Shown here piece by piece: positions 7,229 through 14,934 of a DNA stretch of 30,542 bases. Position 1 is the stretch's first letter. The number at the start of each line of letters is the position of its first letter. A program made the translations under genes and the position numbers. Origin of the DNA: Bacillota bacterium (GTDB lineage Bacteria > Bacillota > Clostridia > Lachnospirales > Lachnospiraceae); the NCBI GenBank assembly GCA_023389295.1, contig JAEWEO010000248.1, forward strand, positions 1 to 30,542, given 5' to 3'. The notes below the pieces were generated by a model. It worked only from the letters and a program-made list of their open reading frames with translations, searched no databases and had not been told where the DNA came from.

Positions 7229-8542
7229 ATGGAATTCATAAACATCTTATTGCAATTTTCTATCTATTTTATAGAGAGTTATGTATTATGGAGATTGATG
7301 AATAGTGTATTAGAAGTAAAATATCATAAAAATATTACGCTTTTCATTGCGGGAGGAATGTTTGTACTAATGTCATTGAAGCATGTCTTTGTATCTAGAA
7401 TAGAATTGGACTACTTTCAATCCTTTAGTACGTTCCTTTTAATAATTTATGTTTTGCTTTGTTTTAACTTCTGTTTTCTTGATAGATTTTTAGTAAAACT
7501 AACCTGGTGGGGTATTTTTTATGTAGTTATTATTATTATGGAGATTGCTACGATATTTTTGCTAAGAATCATGATGAATAAGACACTAGGGGATACGATG
7601 AATGACCAAATTAGTTTATATATCGTTTTGCTTGGTAAGCTTTTGTTAGTTGCAGTCTTTGAATATATCATTCGTAAGCGAAAAAGTAATTTGATGATTG
7701 ATTTTACATATTATAGGGAACTTACTTTAATCTTATTATTTAACTTGGTTCTCTTATTAGCCGTAGTTTATATTTTTACGAACTTAAAGAATATAATGAA
7801 TAGAATTGACGGTATTATTTTATTTATTTTTGGGGTCGTATTCTTAATATCCGTCTATATTATTGTCCTGATTTTTCGATTGGAAAAGAAATCGAGGGAA
7901 GAGTTGGAAATGCAATTAAAACTACAGCAGACCCAGTTGGAATTGAAGATGAATGACGATATGATTCAAGTATCAGATAAACTTAGAAAGCTTCGGCATG
8001 ATATGAATAATCATATTGGGCTTATTAAGACATTGGTGCATACCGGACGATATGCTGATCTTGCAGAATATATTGATCAGATTTATGAAGATGTAGAGAT
8101 TGCCAATGAATTAGTAATCACCGATAATAAAACCCTGTCGGTTCTTTTGAATGCGAAGATACGGCTGGCAAAAGCTAAGAATATTGATTTTACAAGTTTT
8201 ATTATGTCACAGGATATTCCAATGAGAAGTAAAGACCTCTGTACACTACTTGGTAACATCTTAGACAATGCAATAGAGGCGGCTGAAAAGAGCGGAAATA
8301 AGAAGTACATAGAATTAATGATGCAAAACACCGAAGAAGGATATGTAATAAGTTGTGAAAATTCACTAAGTGTAAAACCAGTTCTAAAGAAGGGCAAGTT
8401 TTTCACTTTAAAGGAAGATAAAAGTAAACACGGTATTGGGGTAGAAAATATAAAGGACATTGTATCAAAATATCAAGGTGAGATAAACTTTGATTATGAT
8501 GATGAAATGTTTCGAGTAAGGTTGGTATTACCAATTATTTAA
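7229..8542 (+). CDS. AgrC-like sensor histidine kinase (GHKL family)
   Basis: Membrane sensor kinase. The N-terminal 215 residues hold about six transmembrane helices (roughly 8-22, 37-50, 68-85, 93-113, 128-146, 165-215). A short coiled linker leads to the H-box LRKLRHDMNNHIGLI with probable phospho-accepting His257, and a HATPase domain with N-box LLGNILDNAIEAAE (N343-N347) and G-box KHGIGVENIKDIV (401-413). This is the AgrC/CitA-type layout used with LytTR regulators. No agrB or agrD lies next to it, so the signal is unknown. Its regulator follows 77 bases downstream. Confidence 0.9.
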   Translation: MEFINILLQFSIYFIESYVLWRLMNSVLEVKYHKNITLFIAGGMFVLMSLKHVFVSRIELDYFQSFSTFLLIIYVLLCFNFCFLDRFLVKLTWWGIFYVVIIIMEIATIFLLRIMMNKTLGDTMNDQISLYIVLLGKLLLVAVFEYIIRKRKSNLMIDFTYYRELTLILLFNLVLLLAVVYIFTNLKNIMNRIDGIILFIFGVVFLISVYIIVLIFRLEKKSREELEMQLKLQQTQLELKMNDDMIQVSDKLRKLRHDMNNHIGLIKTLVHTGRYADLAEYIDQIYEDVEIANELVITDNKTLSVLLNAKIRLAKAKNIDFTSFIMSQDIPMRSKDLCTLLGNILDNAIEAAEKSGNKKYIELMMQNTEEGYVISCENSLSVKPVLKKGKFFTLKEDKSKHGIGVENIKDIVSKYQGEINFDYDDEMFRVRLVLPII

Positions 8543-8619
8543 TATCATACGAAAGATAAAGTGTACTACGAGCTGAGGGTGAGATTGTAGTATAATACGG
8601 ATAAGCGAGGAACTTGCAA

Positions 8620-9333
8620 ATGAATATTATAATATGTGATGATGAAAGCATGGCTCTTAAATTCAACTGTAATATTATTGAAGAGCTGGTGAAGAAATAC
8701 AGAGTCGATGCAAATGTCATAGGGTTTTTAAGCGGTGAACGGTTACTTGAATATATGGAACATAATTTAATTGATATCGTTTTTCTGGATATAGATTTGA
8801 AAGGAATGAATGGGCTTAAAGTTGCATCTAGAATATCGAAAAAGTACCCGAAAGTAATAACAATATTTATCACGGCTCATAGAGAATATGCTCTTGAGGC
8901 ATTTTCTGTAGAAGCTTTTAGTTACTTGACTAAACCTATTGAACCTGAACGATTAGAGCGAATTTTTAAAAAGGCAGTGATACAGGTAAATGACATCAAT
9001 AATCGTGTTCAGAGAATTCCTTTGATCATTACAGAAGGAAATATCAAAAGGAAAATTAATCAATCAAGCATTATCTATATTGAACGGGTTAATTCTCAAA
9101 GTATTATCATGACAAAAAGCGGTCAACATGCGGTATATGAAACAATTACTTCATTAGCAGGAAGACTGGAAGATAATTTTATGCAAATAAATCAAGGGAT
9201 CATTGTAAACTTAGATGAGACTTCAACAATAAAAGGTAATCGAGTCACAATGAAGAACGGAGAAGAATTCTCTATCGGACGTACTTACAATAAAGAAGTT
9301 AAGAAGAAGTATTTTGAATATCCTAGGATATAG
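8620..9333 (+). CDS. LytTR-family response regulator
   Basis: Cytoplasmic transcription factor, 237 residues from ATG 8620. GAGG at 8607-8610 is nine bases upstream; TTG 8614 would be only three bases away. The receiver domain (1-120) has the acidic pair D7-D8, phospho-acceptor D57 in DIVFLDIDLKG, and the TIFITAH and YLTKP motifs. A LytTR DNA-binding domain follows (about 130-237), with typical IYIER and NFMQINQGIIVNL stretches. AgrA, VirR and ComE are relatives. It pairs with the upstream kinase. A consensus -10 TATAAT (8591-8596) sits before it within a TACTAC/GTAGTA inverted repeat but has no good -35. Targets are unknown. Confidence 0.92.
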   Translation: MNIIICDDESMALKFNCNIIEELVKKYRVDANVIGFLSGERLLEYMEHNLIDIVFLDIDLKGMNGLKVASRISKKYPKVITIFITAHREYALEAFSVEAFSYLTKPIEPERLERIFKKAVIQVNDINNRVQRIPLIITEGNIKRKINQSSIIYIERVNSQSIIMTKSGQHAVYETITSLAGRLEDNFMQINQGIIVNLDETSTIKGNRVTMKNGEEFSIGRTYNKEVKKKYFEYPRI

Positions 9334-9346
9334 AAAATACATCAAA

Positions 9347-9372
9347 TGTGTAAAAAAGAGAATAATTACACA
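9347..9372. repeat. TGTGTAA-N12-TTACACA inverted repeat
   Basis: A perfect 7-bp inverted repeat 14 bases after the response-regulator stop. It has no U-tract, so it looks more like an operator or weak hairpin than a terminator. Purpose unknown. Confidence 0.4.
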
Positions 9373-9428
9373 AAAAGAGTAGCAAAAGATGCAAAAATAG
9401 CTTATTTCCAAAATTACTCGTTAAATTA

Positions 9429-9498
9429 TTGTCGAATAATAAATAATAAATGTTATATAATACAAAATTATTGATGATAATAAAATTTATGATAGAAT
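9429..9498 (+). promoter_or_regulatory. Promoter region of the RNA candidate, with a Spo0A-box-like element
   Basis: TGTCGAA at 9430-9436 matches the 0A-box core exactly and lies 21 bases (counted from TTGTCG) before a consensus TATAAT (9456-9461), a long-spacer layout like Spo0A-activated sigma-A promoters. A more ordinary promoter follows: TTGATG (9471-9476), 16 bases, TAGAAT (9493-9498), predicting a start near 9505. The sequence is very AT-rich, so chance matches are easy. Confidence 0.45.
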
Positions 9499-9504
9499 AA
9501 AAAG

Positions 9505-9752
9505 AAAGGATTTGCATCAGTTATTATAATGGATAGAACAACTGATGGGATTTTATTAGCGAAAAGAGAGTGGTCGGACTGCTCTTTGTCTCATATTGTT
9601 GTATGGGGAATATACAAAAAACAATGTTTGCATAGATGGTCGTATATCTATGCAACTATTGTTGTAAGATGAAAACTCTTCAATTCTTTATATTTATGTC
9701 ATGTTGTTGAAAAACCTGTAAATTTGCATTGGTGCTTTTTTACAGGTTTTTT
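9505..9752 (+). ncRNA. Candidate structured RNA of about 250 nt upstream of acnA
   Basis: Between a promoter-like region and an intrinsic terminator lie four local hairpins. H1: CATCAGTT (9515-9522) with AACTGATG (9540-9547). H2: AAAGAG+AGT with ACT+g+CTCTTT (9563-9587), loop GGTCGG. H3: ATTGTTGTAT (9595-9604) with ATAC (9612-9615) and AACAAT (9620-9625). H4: a perfect 10-bp TTGCATAGAT/ATCTATGCAA (9628-9655), loop GGTCGTAT. ATTGTTGTA recurs at 9658-9666, so AACAAT has two possible partners. A 47-codon frame (9529-9672) lacks a ribosome site. It could be a stand-alone sRNA or an acnA leader; no known family recognised. Confidence 0.5.
9710..9752 (+). terminator. Strong intrinsic terminator upstream of acnA
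   Basis: AAAAACCTGTAAA (9710-9722) pairs with 9739-9751, with an inner GCA/TGC pairing (9726-9728 with 9733-9735), and ends in a run of T. No coding gene lies immediately before it, so it must end the RNA candidate or act as an attenuator for acnA. The remaining leader (9753-9926) has a TATAAT at 9800-9805 with only a weak -35, plausibly the acnA promoter. Confidence 0.88.
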
Positions 9753-9926
9753 GCTGTTTATTGATAAAAACTATGCTGTTTTGTGTGATCGTTATATAGT
9801 ATAATTAGTTCAAAGTATATTCTCTGATAGAGTTTAAACTCATCGGTAATAATAAAGGTTAAACTTAAGTAGTGACAGATAAATATTAACTCGATAATGT
9901 AGACTTAGTTGTGATTGGAGGTAATA

Positions 9927-12653
9927 ATGAAGAAATTATTAAAAGACGGAGCAAAAACAAATTTAACAGTTAATAATACGGAGTATACCTATTACAGTAT
10001 TAAGTGCTTGGAAGCGGAAGGATATCAGATCCATAAACTACCATATAGTATCCGTATTTTATTAGAATCAGTATTACGTCAAAGTGATGGATGTGTAATA
10101 ACAGATGAACATGTGCGTGCACTTGCCGGTTGGAGTGAAAATAAGAGACAGGAAGCTGAGGTTCCTTTTAAGCCGGCACGTGTTATATTACAGGATTTTA
10201 CAGGCGTTCCTGCGATTTTGGATTTGGCAGCCATGAGAGAGGCAATCTCAGAGAATAATGATAATATGGACTCAAATTCATTACTTAATAAGATTAATCC
10301 GGAAGTAGCTGTAGACCTAGTTATCGATCATTCGGTGCAGGTAGATTATTATGGATCAAAAGAGGCTTTTGAAGAAAATAAAAAATTAGAGTTTGAGCGT
10401 AATAAAGAGCGATATCAATTTCTTAACTGGGCACAAAATGCCTTTGATAATTTTACGGTAGTACCACCTTCAACAGGAATTGTACATCAGGTTAACTTAG
10501 AATATCTAGCTCCGGTGGTTATTCATAAACGTACGGAAGATGGAGAAATCCTCTATCCGGATACACTATTTGGTACGGATTCTCATACCACCATGGTAAA
10601 TGGTCTTGGTGTTCTTGGATGGGGGGTAGGAGGTATAGAGGCAGAGGCAGGTATGCTTGGACAGCCCTCTTACTTTCCTGTACCGGAAGTTGTAGGTGTA
10701 CGCCTTGTTGGTGAACTTCCATTGGAAACAACTGCTACAGATCTAGCACTTAGAGTAACAAATTTACTTAGAGAGAGAGGCGTTGTTGGTAAGTTTGTAG
10801 AGTTTTTTGGTGAGGGTGTTAAAAAACTTGCCTTGGCAGATCGTGCTACAGTAGCCAATATGGCACCGGAATATGGTGCTACCTGTGGTTTCTTCCCGGT
10901 GGATGATGAAACCATGAATTATCTTGCGCTTACAGGCAGAAAATCAAGTCATATTGAACTGATTCGTGCTTATTTAAAAAGCAATGCACTATATTTGGAT
11001 TATTCAAAGGAGCCAACGTATTCTGAAATCATAGAGCTAAACCTTAGCACTATTTATCCTGCGGTAGCGGGACCAAAACGTCCTCAGGATTTGGTGTTGC
11101 TTAATCATTTGAAAGAGGAATTTGGTAAATCGATTACGGCACCCCTTGGTAATAAAGGGCATGGCTTATCTTTGGAGGTGTTTGATAAAAAAATACCAGT
11201 TACAATGGAAGATGGAAGAAAGAGTGCACTAGAAACCGGATCAGTAGTAATTGCCTCCATTACTTCCTGTACCAATACATCGAACCCTTCCGTTATGCTT
11301 GGTGCCGGTTTACTGGCGAAGAAAGCAGTTGAAAAGGGACTAATGGTACCGGCTCATGTTAAAACTTCCCTTGCACCAGGGTCACGTGTTGTATCCGGCT
11401 ATTTGGAAAAGGCAGGTCTGCAAGAGTATTTGAACCAGCTTGGCTTTCAAATAATTGGATATGGTTGTGCTACCTGCATTGGTAACTCCGGTCCGTTACC
11501 ATCTGCAATTTCAGAGGCAATTACGGATAATGATTTGCTAGTAACCTCGGTATTGTCTGGTAACCGTAATTTTGAGGGTAGAATCCATTCACAAGTAAAA
11601 GCAAATTACTTAGCTTCTCCGATGCTTGTTATAGCATATGCCTTAGCGGGAACTATGAATATTGATTTATTAAAGGAGCCTCTTGGGACGGATGACAAAG
11701 GAAATTCGGTATTTTTAAAGGATATTTGGCCAAGCAGTAGAGAAATAGAAGAGACCGTTTTAAACAATGTAAAACCGGAGCTATTTCAAAAAGAGTATGA
11801 GCAGGTCTATCAGGCGAATGATTTATGGAATGAGATTCGCACCGGAAGTGAAAAGCTCTATCGCTTTGATGAACATTCTACCTATATTCAGAAGCCACCG
11901 TTCTTTCTTAATCTCGCACAAGCTCCAAGCTCTATTCAAAAGTTAAATGGTCTACGAGTATTGGCTAAATTTGGTAACTCAATTACAACGGATCATATAT
12001 CTCCGGCAGGTTCCATTGGTAAGAACACACCTGCAGGACAATATCTACTTAGTCATGGAGTAAGTATAAAAGAATTTAACACCTATGGTTCTAGAAGAGG
12101 TAATCATGAAGTAATGATGAGAGGAACCTTTGCGAATATTCGAATTCGAAACCAACTGGTTCCTACCATAGAGGGTGGGTATACCATCTACTGGCCTACC
12201 AATGAAGTAATGTCAATTTATGATGCATGTATGAAATATCAGGAACAAGGTACTGGTCTAATGGTTCTGGCAGGTAAGGATTACGGTATGGGTTCATCCC
12301 GTGACTGGGCAGCAAAGGGTCCTTCTTTACTCGGAGTGAAGGCTGTACTTGCAGAAAGTTTTGAGAGAATTCATCGCTCCAATCTTGTAATGATGGGGAT
12401 TTTGCCACTTCAGTTTTTACCTGGAGAAAATGCAGATTCTCTTGGCTTAAGCGGAGAAGAAGCTTTTGAAATTAACATTACAGAGGGAATAAAACCAAGA
12501 GACGAGGTAACGATTACAGCAAGGAGTAGCGATGATATAATTATAACTTTTAAAGCAAAAGTAAGGTTTGACTCGGAAATTGAAGTGGAATATTATAGAC
12601 ATGGAGGCATTCTGCCGATGGTCTTAAGAGAAAAAAATTCTAAAAAGGAATAG
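9927..12653 (+). CDS. acnA: Aconitate hydratase AcnA
   Basis: Cytoplasmic [4Fe-4S] enzyme that interconverts citrate and isocitrate via cis-aconitate; in anaerobes it usually serves the oxidative branch leading to 2-oxoglutarate and glutamate. ATG 9927 has GGAGG (9917-9921) five bases upstream, giving 908 residues, normal for the AcnA/IRP1 class. Cluster ligands are C448 (SCTNTSNP) and C514 and C517 (GYGCATCIGNSGPL). Substrate-site stretches LFGTDSHTTM, GSRRGNHEVM and the C-terminal swivel domain GKDYGMGSSRDWAAKG are present. It appears monocistronic. A 9-bp A/T hairpin (12674-12705) follows. AcnA-class proteins can bind RNA when the cluster is lost, which matters given the structured leader. 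Confidence 0.97.
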   Translation: MKKLLKDGAKTNLTVNNTEYTYYSIKCLEAEGYQIHKLPYSIRILLESVLRQSDGCVITDEHVRALAGWSENKRQEAEVPFKPARVILQDFTGVPAILDLAAMREAISENNDNMDSNSLLNKINPEVAVDLVIDHSVQVDYYGSKEAFEENKKLEFERNKERYQFLNWAQNAFDNFTVVPPSTGIVHQVNLEYLAPVVIHKRTEDGEILYPDTLFGTDSHTTMVNGLGVLGWGVGGIEAEAGMLGQPSYFPVPEVVGVRLVGELPLETTATDLALRVTNLLRERGVVGKFVEFFGEGVKKLALADRATVANMAPEYGATCGFFPVDDETMNYLALTGRKSSHIELIRAYLKSNALYLDYSKEPTYSEIIELNLSTIYPAVAGPKRPQDLVLLNHLKEEFGKSITAPLGNKGHGLSLEVFDKKIPVTMEDGRKSALETGSVVIASITSCTNTSNPSVMLGAGLLAKKAVEKGLMVPAHVKTSLAPGSRVVSGYLEKAGLQEYLNQLGFQIIGYGCATCIGNSGPLPSAISEAITDNDLLVTSVLSGNRNFEGRIHSQVKANYLASPMLVIAYALAGTMNIDLLKEPLGTDDKGNSVFLKDIWPSSREIEETVLNNVKPELFQKEYEQVYQANDLWNEIRTGSEKLYRFDEHSTYIQKPPFFLNLAQAPSSIQKLNGLRVLAKFGNSITTDHISPAGSIGKNTPAGQYLLSHGVSIKEFNTYGSRRGNHEVMMRGTFANIRIRNQLVPTIEGGYTIYWPTNEVMSIYDACMKYQEQGTGLMVLAGKDYGMGSSRDWAAKGPSLLGVKAVLAESFERIHRSNLVMMGILPLQFLPGENADSLGLSGEEAFEINITEGIKPRDEVTITARSSDDIIITFKAKVRFDSEIEVEYYRHGGILPMVLREKNSKKE

Positions 12654-12755
12654 CTTTAAAAGTTAACTGAGACATTATTTAAAGGGAAGAAAGTGCTTAA
12701 ATAATTATTGCAGAACAAAATATAAAAGAATAGATAAAACTATAAGGTTATAAAA

Positions 12756-12802
12756 GGGGCTGTTTCAAAATGTCGGTATATCCAACATATTGCAACAGCC
12801 CC
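12756..12802 (-). terminator. Terminator of the ROK kinase gene (MITE-like hairpin)
   Basis: GGGGCTGTTTCAAAATGT (12756-12773) and the reverse complement of 12785-12802 agree at 16 of 18 positions. On the minus strand the stem is followed by TTTTAT, so it terminates the ROK gene, whose stop lies 17 bases away. On the plus strand it lies after acnA but lacks a U-tract. The GGGGCTGTTTCAAAA wording resembles ends of some Firmicute insertion sequences and dispersed repeats. Confidence 0.8.
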
Positions 12803-12819
12803 TGGGTATTTGTTATAAT

Positions 12820-13695
12820 TTATTGAAGACTAGCTTCTAATTTAGCGAGTTGAAGGCATCCCATAATTCCTTGATCGTCATTTAGGGCAGCCGGAACAAT
12901 ATAATCATCCAAATGTTCCATTTGTTCCGTCTTTACATAGCCATTCAATAATTTGGCTACCTTCTTACGAATTAAAGGAAATAGCTGCTCCTGATGCATT
13001 ACACCACCGCCAAGAACAATTTTATGAGGGGATAGAGTTAGTATAAAATTCACAAGTCCTTGTGCGATATAATAGGCCTCCAATTCCCAAACTTCCGGCC
13101 GATCCTTTAGTTCAAAGGCTTTTTTGCCCCAGCGTTTCTCAATTGCCGGTCCGGCAGCCAGACTTTCCAGGCAATTTGGATGGAAAGGACATGCTCCAAC
13201 AAAGGTATCATCGGAGTGCTTATTTAGTAAGATGTGTCCACCCTCAGGGTGAAGCATACCATGTAATAATGATCCATTCATATATACACCTACGCCAACG
13301 CCGGTACCAATCGTTATATAAATTCCAGAGGATAATCCCTTCATACTACCCCAAGTAGCTTCGCCAAGAGCAGAAGCGTTGACATCCGTATCAAAACCAA
13401 TCGGAATATTCAATTCCTTTTTAATATTTCCGACAAAATCGTAATTCGCCCAAGCTAATTTAGGTGTGGAGGTAATATAACCATAAGTTTTAGAACTACG
13501 CTCCAAGTCGACGGGACCGAAGGAACCAATGCCCAAGGCCTCTATTTTCTTATCTTTAAAATATTCTATAATCTTTGGAATAGTAAGCTCGGGAGTTTCA
13601 GTAGGAATGGAAATCTGTTCAAAAATTTCGCCATTTTCATTTCCGATGGCTAATACCATCTTAGTTCCTCCGGCTTCTAATGCACCGAGTATCAT
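12820..13695 (-). CDS. scrK: ROK-family fructokinase
   Basis: Cytoplasmic ATP-dependent sugar kinase. The N-terminal phosphate-binding motif GALEAGGTKMVLAIGNE, the DTDVNASALGE motif with catalytic base D104, and the zinc-site pattern H154/C169/H172/C175 (GACPFHPNC) identify the ROK family. The sequence closely resembles, from memory, the B. subtilis GmuE/ScrK-type fructokinases that make fructose 6-phosphate. Length 291 is normal. On the minus strand the ATG has GGAGGT about six bases upstream. It is convergent with acnA and divergent from the next gene, so no operon partner hints at the substrate; glucose or mannose cannot be excluded. Confidence 0.88.
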   Translation of the reverse strand: MILGALEAGGTKMVLAIGNENGEIFEQISIPTETPELTIPKIIEYFKDKKIEALGIGSFGPVDLERSSKTYGYITSTPKLAWANYDFVGNIKKELNIPIGFDTDVNASALGEATWGSMKGLSSGIYITIGTGVGVGVYMNGSLLHGMLHPEGGHILLNKHSDDTFVGACPFHPNCLESLAAGPAIEKRWGKKAFELKDRPEVWELEAYYIAQGLVNFILTLSPHKIVLGGGVMHQEQLFPLIRKKVAKLLNGYVKTEQMEHLDDYIVPAALNDDQGIMGCLQLAKLEASLQ

Positions 13696-13813
13696 AAATG
13701 TACCTCCTATATCTATTATTCAATTGAAAGCAAAAATTAATTTTATAATTTTGTACCAATGCTCATTATAAATGAAAAAGGACAAAAAATAAAGTCATAA
13801 ATTGATTTGAATG

Positions 13814-13865
13814 AAAGAATACGGTTTCTATTCCGGTTAGGAAGTGATTCGGTATTCTTTTTCTT
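13814..13865 (+). terminator. Orphan terminator-like hairpin in a divergent intergenic region
   Basis: AAAGAATAC (13814-13822) pairs with GTATTCTTT (13852-13860), with an inner TTCC/GGAA pairing, followed by TTCTT. Both neighbouring genes point away from it, so it ends no known gene; it may close a short transcript or act in the leader of either gene. The rest of the 13696-13988 gap holds AT-rich sequence and the promoter listed next. Confidence 0.45.
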
Positions 13866-13904
13866 ATGAAAAGATGGATATTAAGAATAGTATCATTGAT
13901 TTTT

Positions 13905-13933
13905 TTGTGATGGCATAATTTATTGATTATAAT
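13905..13933 (+). promoter_or_regulatory. Sigma-A-type promoter of the DUF4163/DUF3298-like gene
   Basis: TTGTGA (13905-13910), 17 bases, TATAAT (13928-13933), 55 bases before the start codon at 13989. Confidence 0.65.
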
Positions 13934-13988
13934 TTAATCTTTTGCATAAACTGTATCAAAATCATGGTTTGCAGGGAGAGGAGGACGA

Positions 13989-14783
13989 ATGAAAGTTAGA
14001 ATTATTGTTTGTTTTATCATTGTCCTTTTTATTACTTCGATTGCATTATTCACGGATAGAAAGATAGAACAAGGAGAAATAAGGACTGCAGTACCGGTGA
14101 TAAAGAATAAGGAGAGCGATAAGGAATTACTTGAGATAGAATATCAAAGAGATGGAATCAAGGCGAGGTACCCTAATTTTGATGAGAAGGTAGTCGGAGC
14201 TAATGCAGCACTTTGGAATCAGATTATTAATGAGGATTTTCAAAGCATTTTGAGTATATACTCCTTTAATCCGTTTCCGGAACTTACGCAAACTCCGGGT
14301 ACGAATGTTCCAATTTTTTTAAATATCGTACATCATATAAAATTAAATTCGGGCAAATTAACCAGTATCTTCTATGAGGCAGCATTTAGTAGTATTTATT
14401 CTGCTCATCCCTCAGATTTAGTCTATACAACCAATATAGATAAGAAAAATAATAAGAGGTTAAGATTATCGGATTTTATACAATTGGATCAGGATTTTGT
14501 TAAGGATTTTCGGACCTGGCAAATCCAAGGGGCTGGGGATAATAATCCGGAAATAAACCAAGCGATCAAAGATTATTTAGCTAATATTAGTGATGAGGAT
14601 CTGTTAAGTGGTTTTAAAGCTGCTGATCAGATTTCCTCCAAAAACATTTGGGATATTTATAGCTATTATACCGAGGATAAACTGGGCATTAGTATAGGAG
14701 TACCAAATTACGCCGGAGACCATGCGGAGTTTGAGAAGAGCTATAATGACATAGAAAAATTTATAAAACCGGAGTATAGATGA
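13989..14783 (+). CDS. Membrane-anchored protein with DUF4163/DUF3298-like region
   Basis: 264 residues. One N-terminal hydrophobic segment (about 4-22) with a weak signal-peptide character and no lipobox Cys suggests a membrane-anchored extracytoplasmic protein. The body contains an IEYQRDGIKARYPNF stretch and a later LRLSDFIQLDQDFVKDF stretch, reminiscent of the DUF4163 (PdaC-type) and DUF3298 pair found in Firmicute anchored proteins; no deacetylase catalytic domain is present. The assignment is by resemblance only. The ATG has AGGAGG about five bases upstream. It has its own promoter and terminator, so it is a single-gene unit. Function unknown. Confidence 0.6.
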   Translation: MKVRIIVCFIIVLFITSIALFTDRKIEQGEIRTAVPVIKNKESDKELLEIEYQRDGIKARYPNFDEKVVGANAALWNQIINEDFQSILSIYSFNPFPELTQTPGTNVPIFLNIVHHIKLNSGKLTSIFYEAAFSSIYSAHPSDLVYTTNIDKKNNKRLRLSDFIQLDQDFVKDFRTWQIQGAGDNNPEINQAIKDYLANISDEDLLSGFKAADQISSKNIWDIYSYYTEDKLGISIGVPNYAGDHAEFEKSYNDIEKFIKPEYR

Positions 14784-14803
14784 AATATTTATAGGTAGAA
14801 AAG

Positions 14804-14843
14804 AACATCCGCAACAGGAAAAATCCTTATGCGGATGTTTAAT
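14804..14843 (+). terminator. Terminator after the DUF4163/DUF3298-like gene
   Basis: AACATCCGCA (14804-14813) pairs with TGCGGATGTT (14830-14839), with an inner AGGA/TCCT pairing, then TTAATT. The U-tract is modest. Confidence 0.8.
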
Positions 14844-14847
14844 TATA

Positions 14848-14921
14848 CATGACTCATAATATGTCTATGAAGCTAACATTTTAATACCATGATGCATAAA
14901 AGTCTATGAAGCTAACATTTT
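14848..14921. repeat. Imperfect tandem duplication, unit about 39 bp
   Basis: The 20-mer GTCTATGAAGCTAACATTTT occurs exactly at 14863-14882 and 14902-14921. Similarity extends left to CATGA..CATAA (14848 and 14888), giving a unit of about 35 bp with a short indel. It lies between the converging ends of the DUF4163/DUF3298-like gene and nrdR, just past the nrdR stop. Confidence 0.85.
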
Positions 14922-14934
14922 TGGATATCATTAT

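Noticed and set aside
7229..9333. A complete agr quorum-sensing locus
   Set aside because: Kinase and regulator fit AgrC/AgrA, but no AgrB-like membrane peptidase or AgrD-like peptide gene was found on either side; the micro-ORFs upstream are too short to be AgrD.
9563..9655. 6S RNA, c-di-GMP or T-box identity for the acnA-upstream RNA
   Set aside because: None of the conserved cores I know for these families is visible, and the 5' and 3' ends do not form a long closing stem as in 6S RNA.
9529..9672. A 47-codon open frame (MDRTTDGILLAKREWSDCSL onward) in the acnA upstream gap
   Set aside because: It has no ribosome site at a usable distance (AAAGGA is 18 bases away), and the same bases form strong hairpins. 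Structured RNA is the better reading, though codon conservation in relatives could reverse this.
10519..10915. Long antisense frames inside acnA, fliG, fliI and other genes
   Set aside because: They are shadows of strongly conserved coding sequence on the plus strand and lack ribosome sites.
14863..14921. A CRISPR array start
   Set aside because: Only two repeat copies with a 19-base gap, the similarity runs into the gap, and no cas genes are nearby. It is a tandem duplication.
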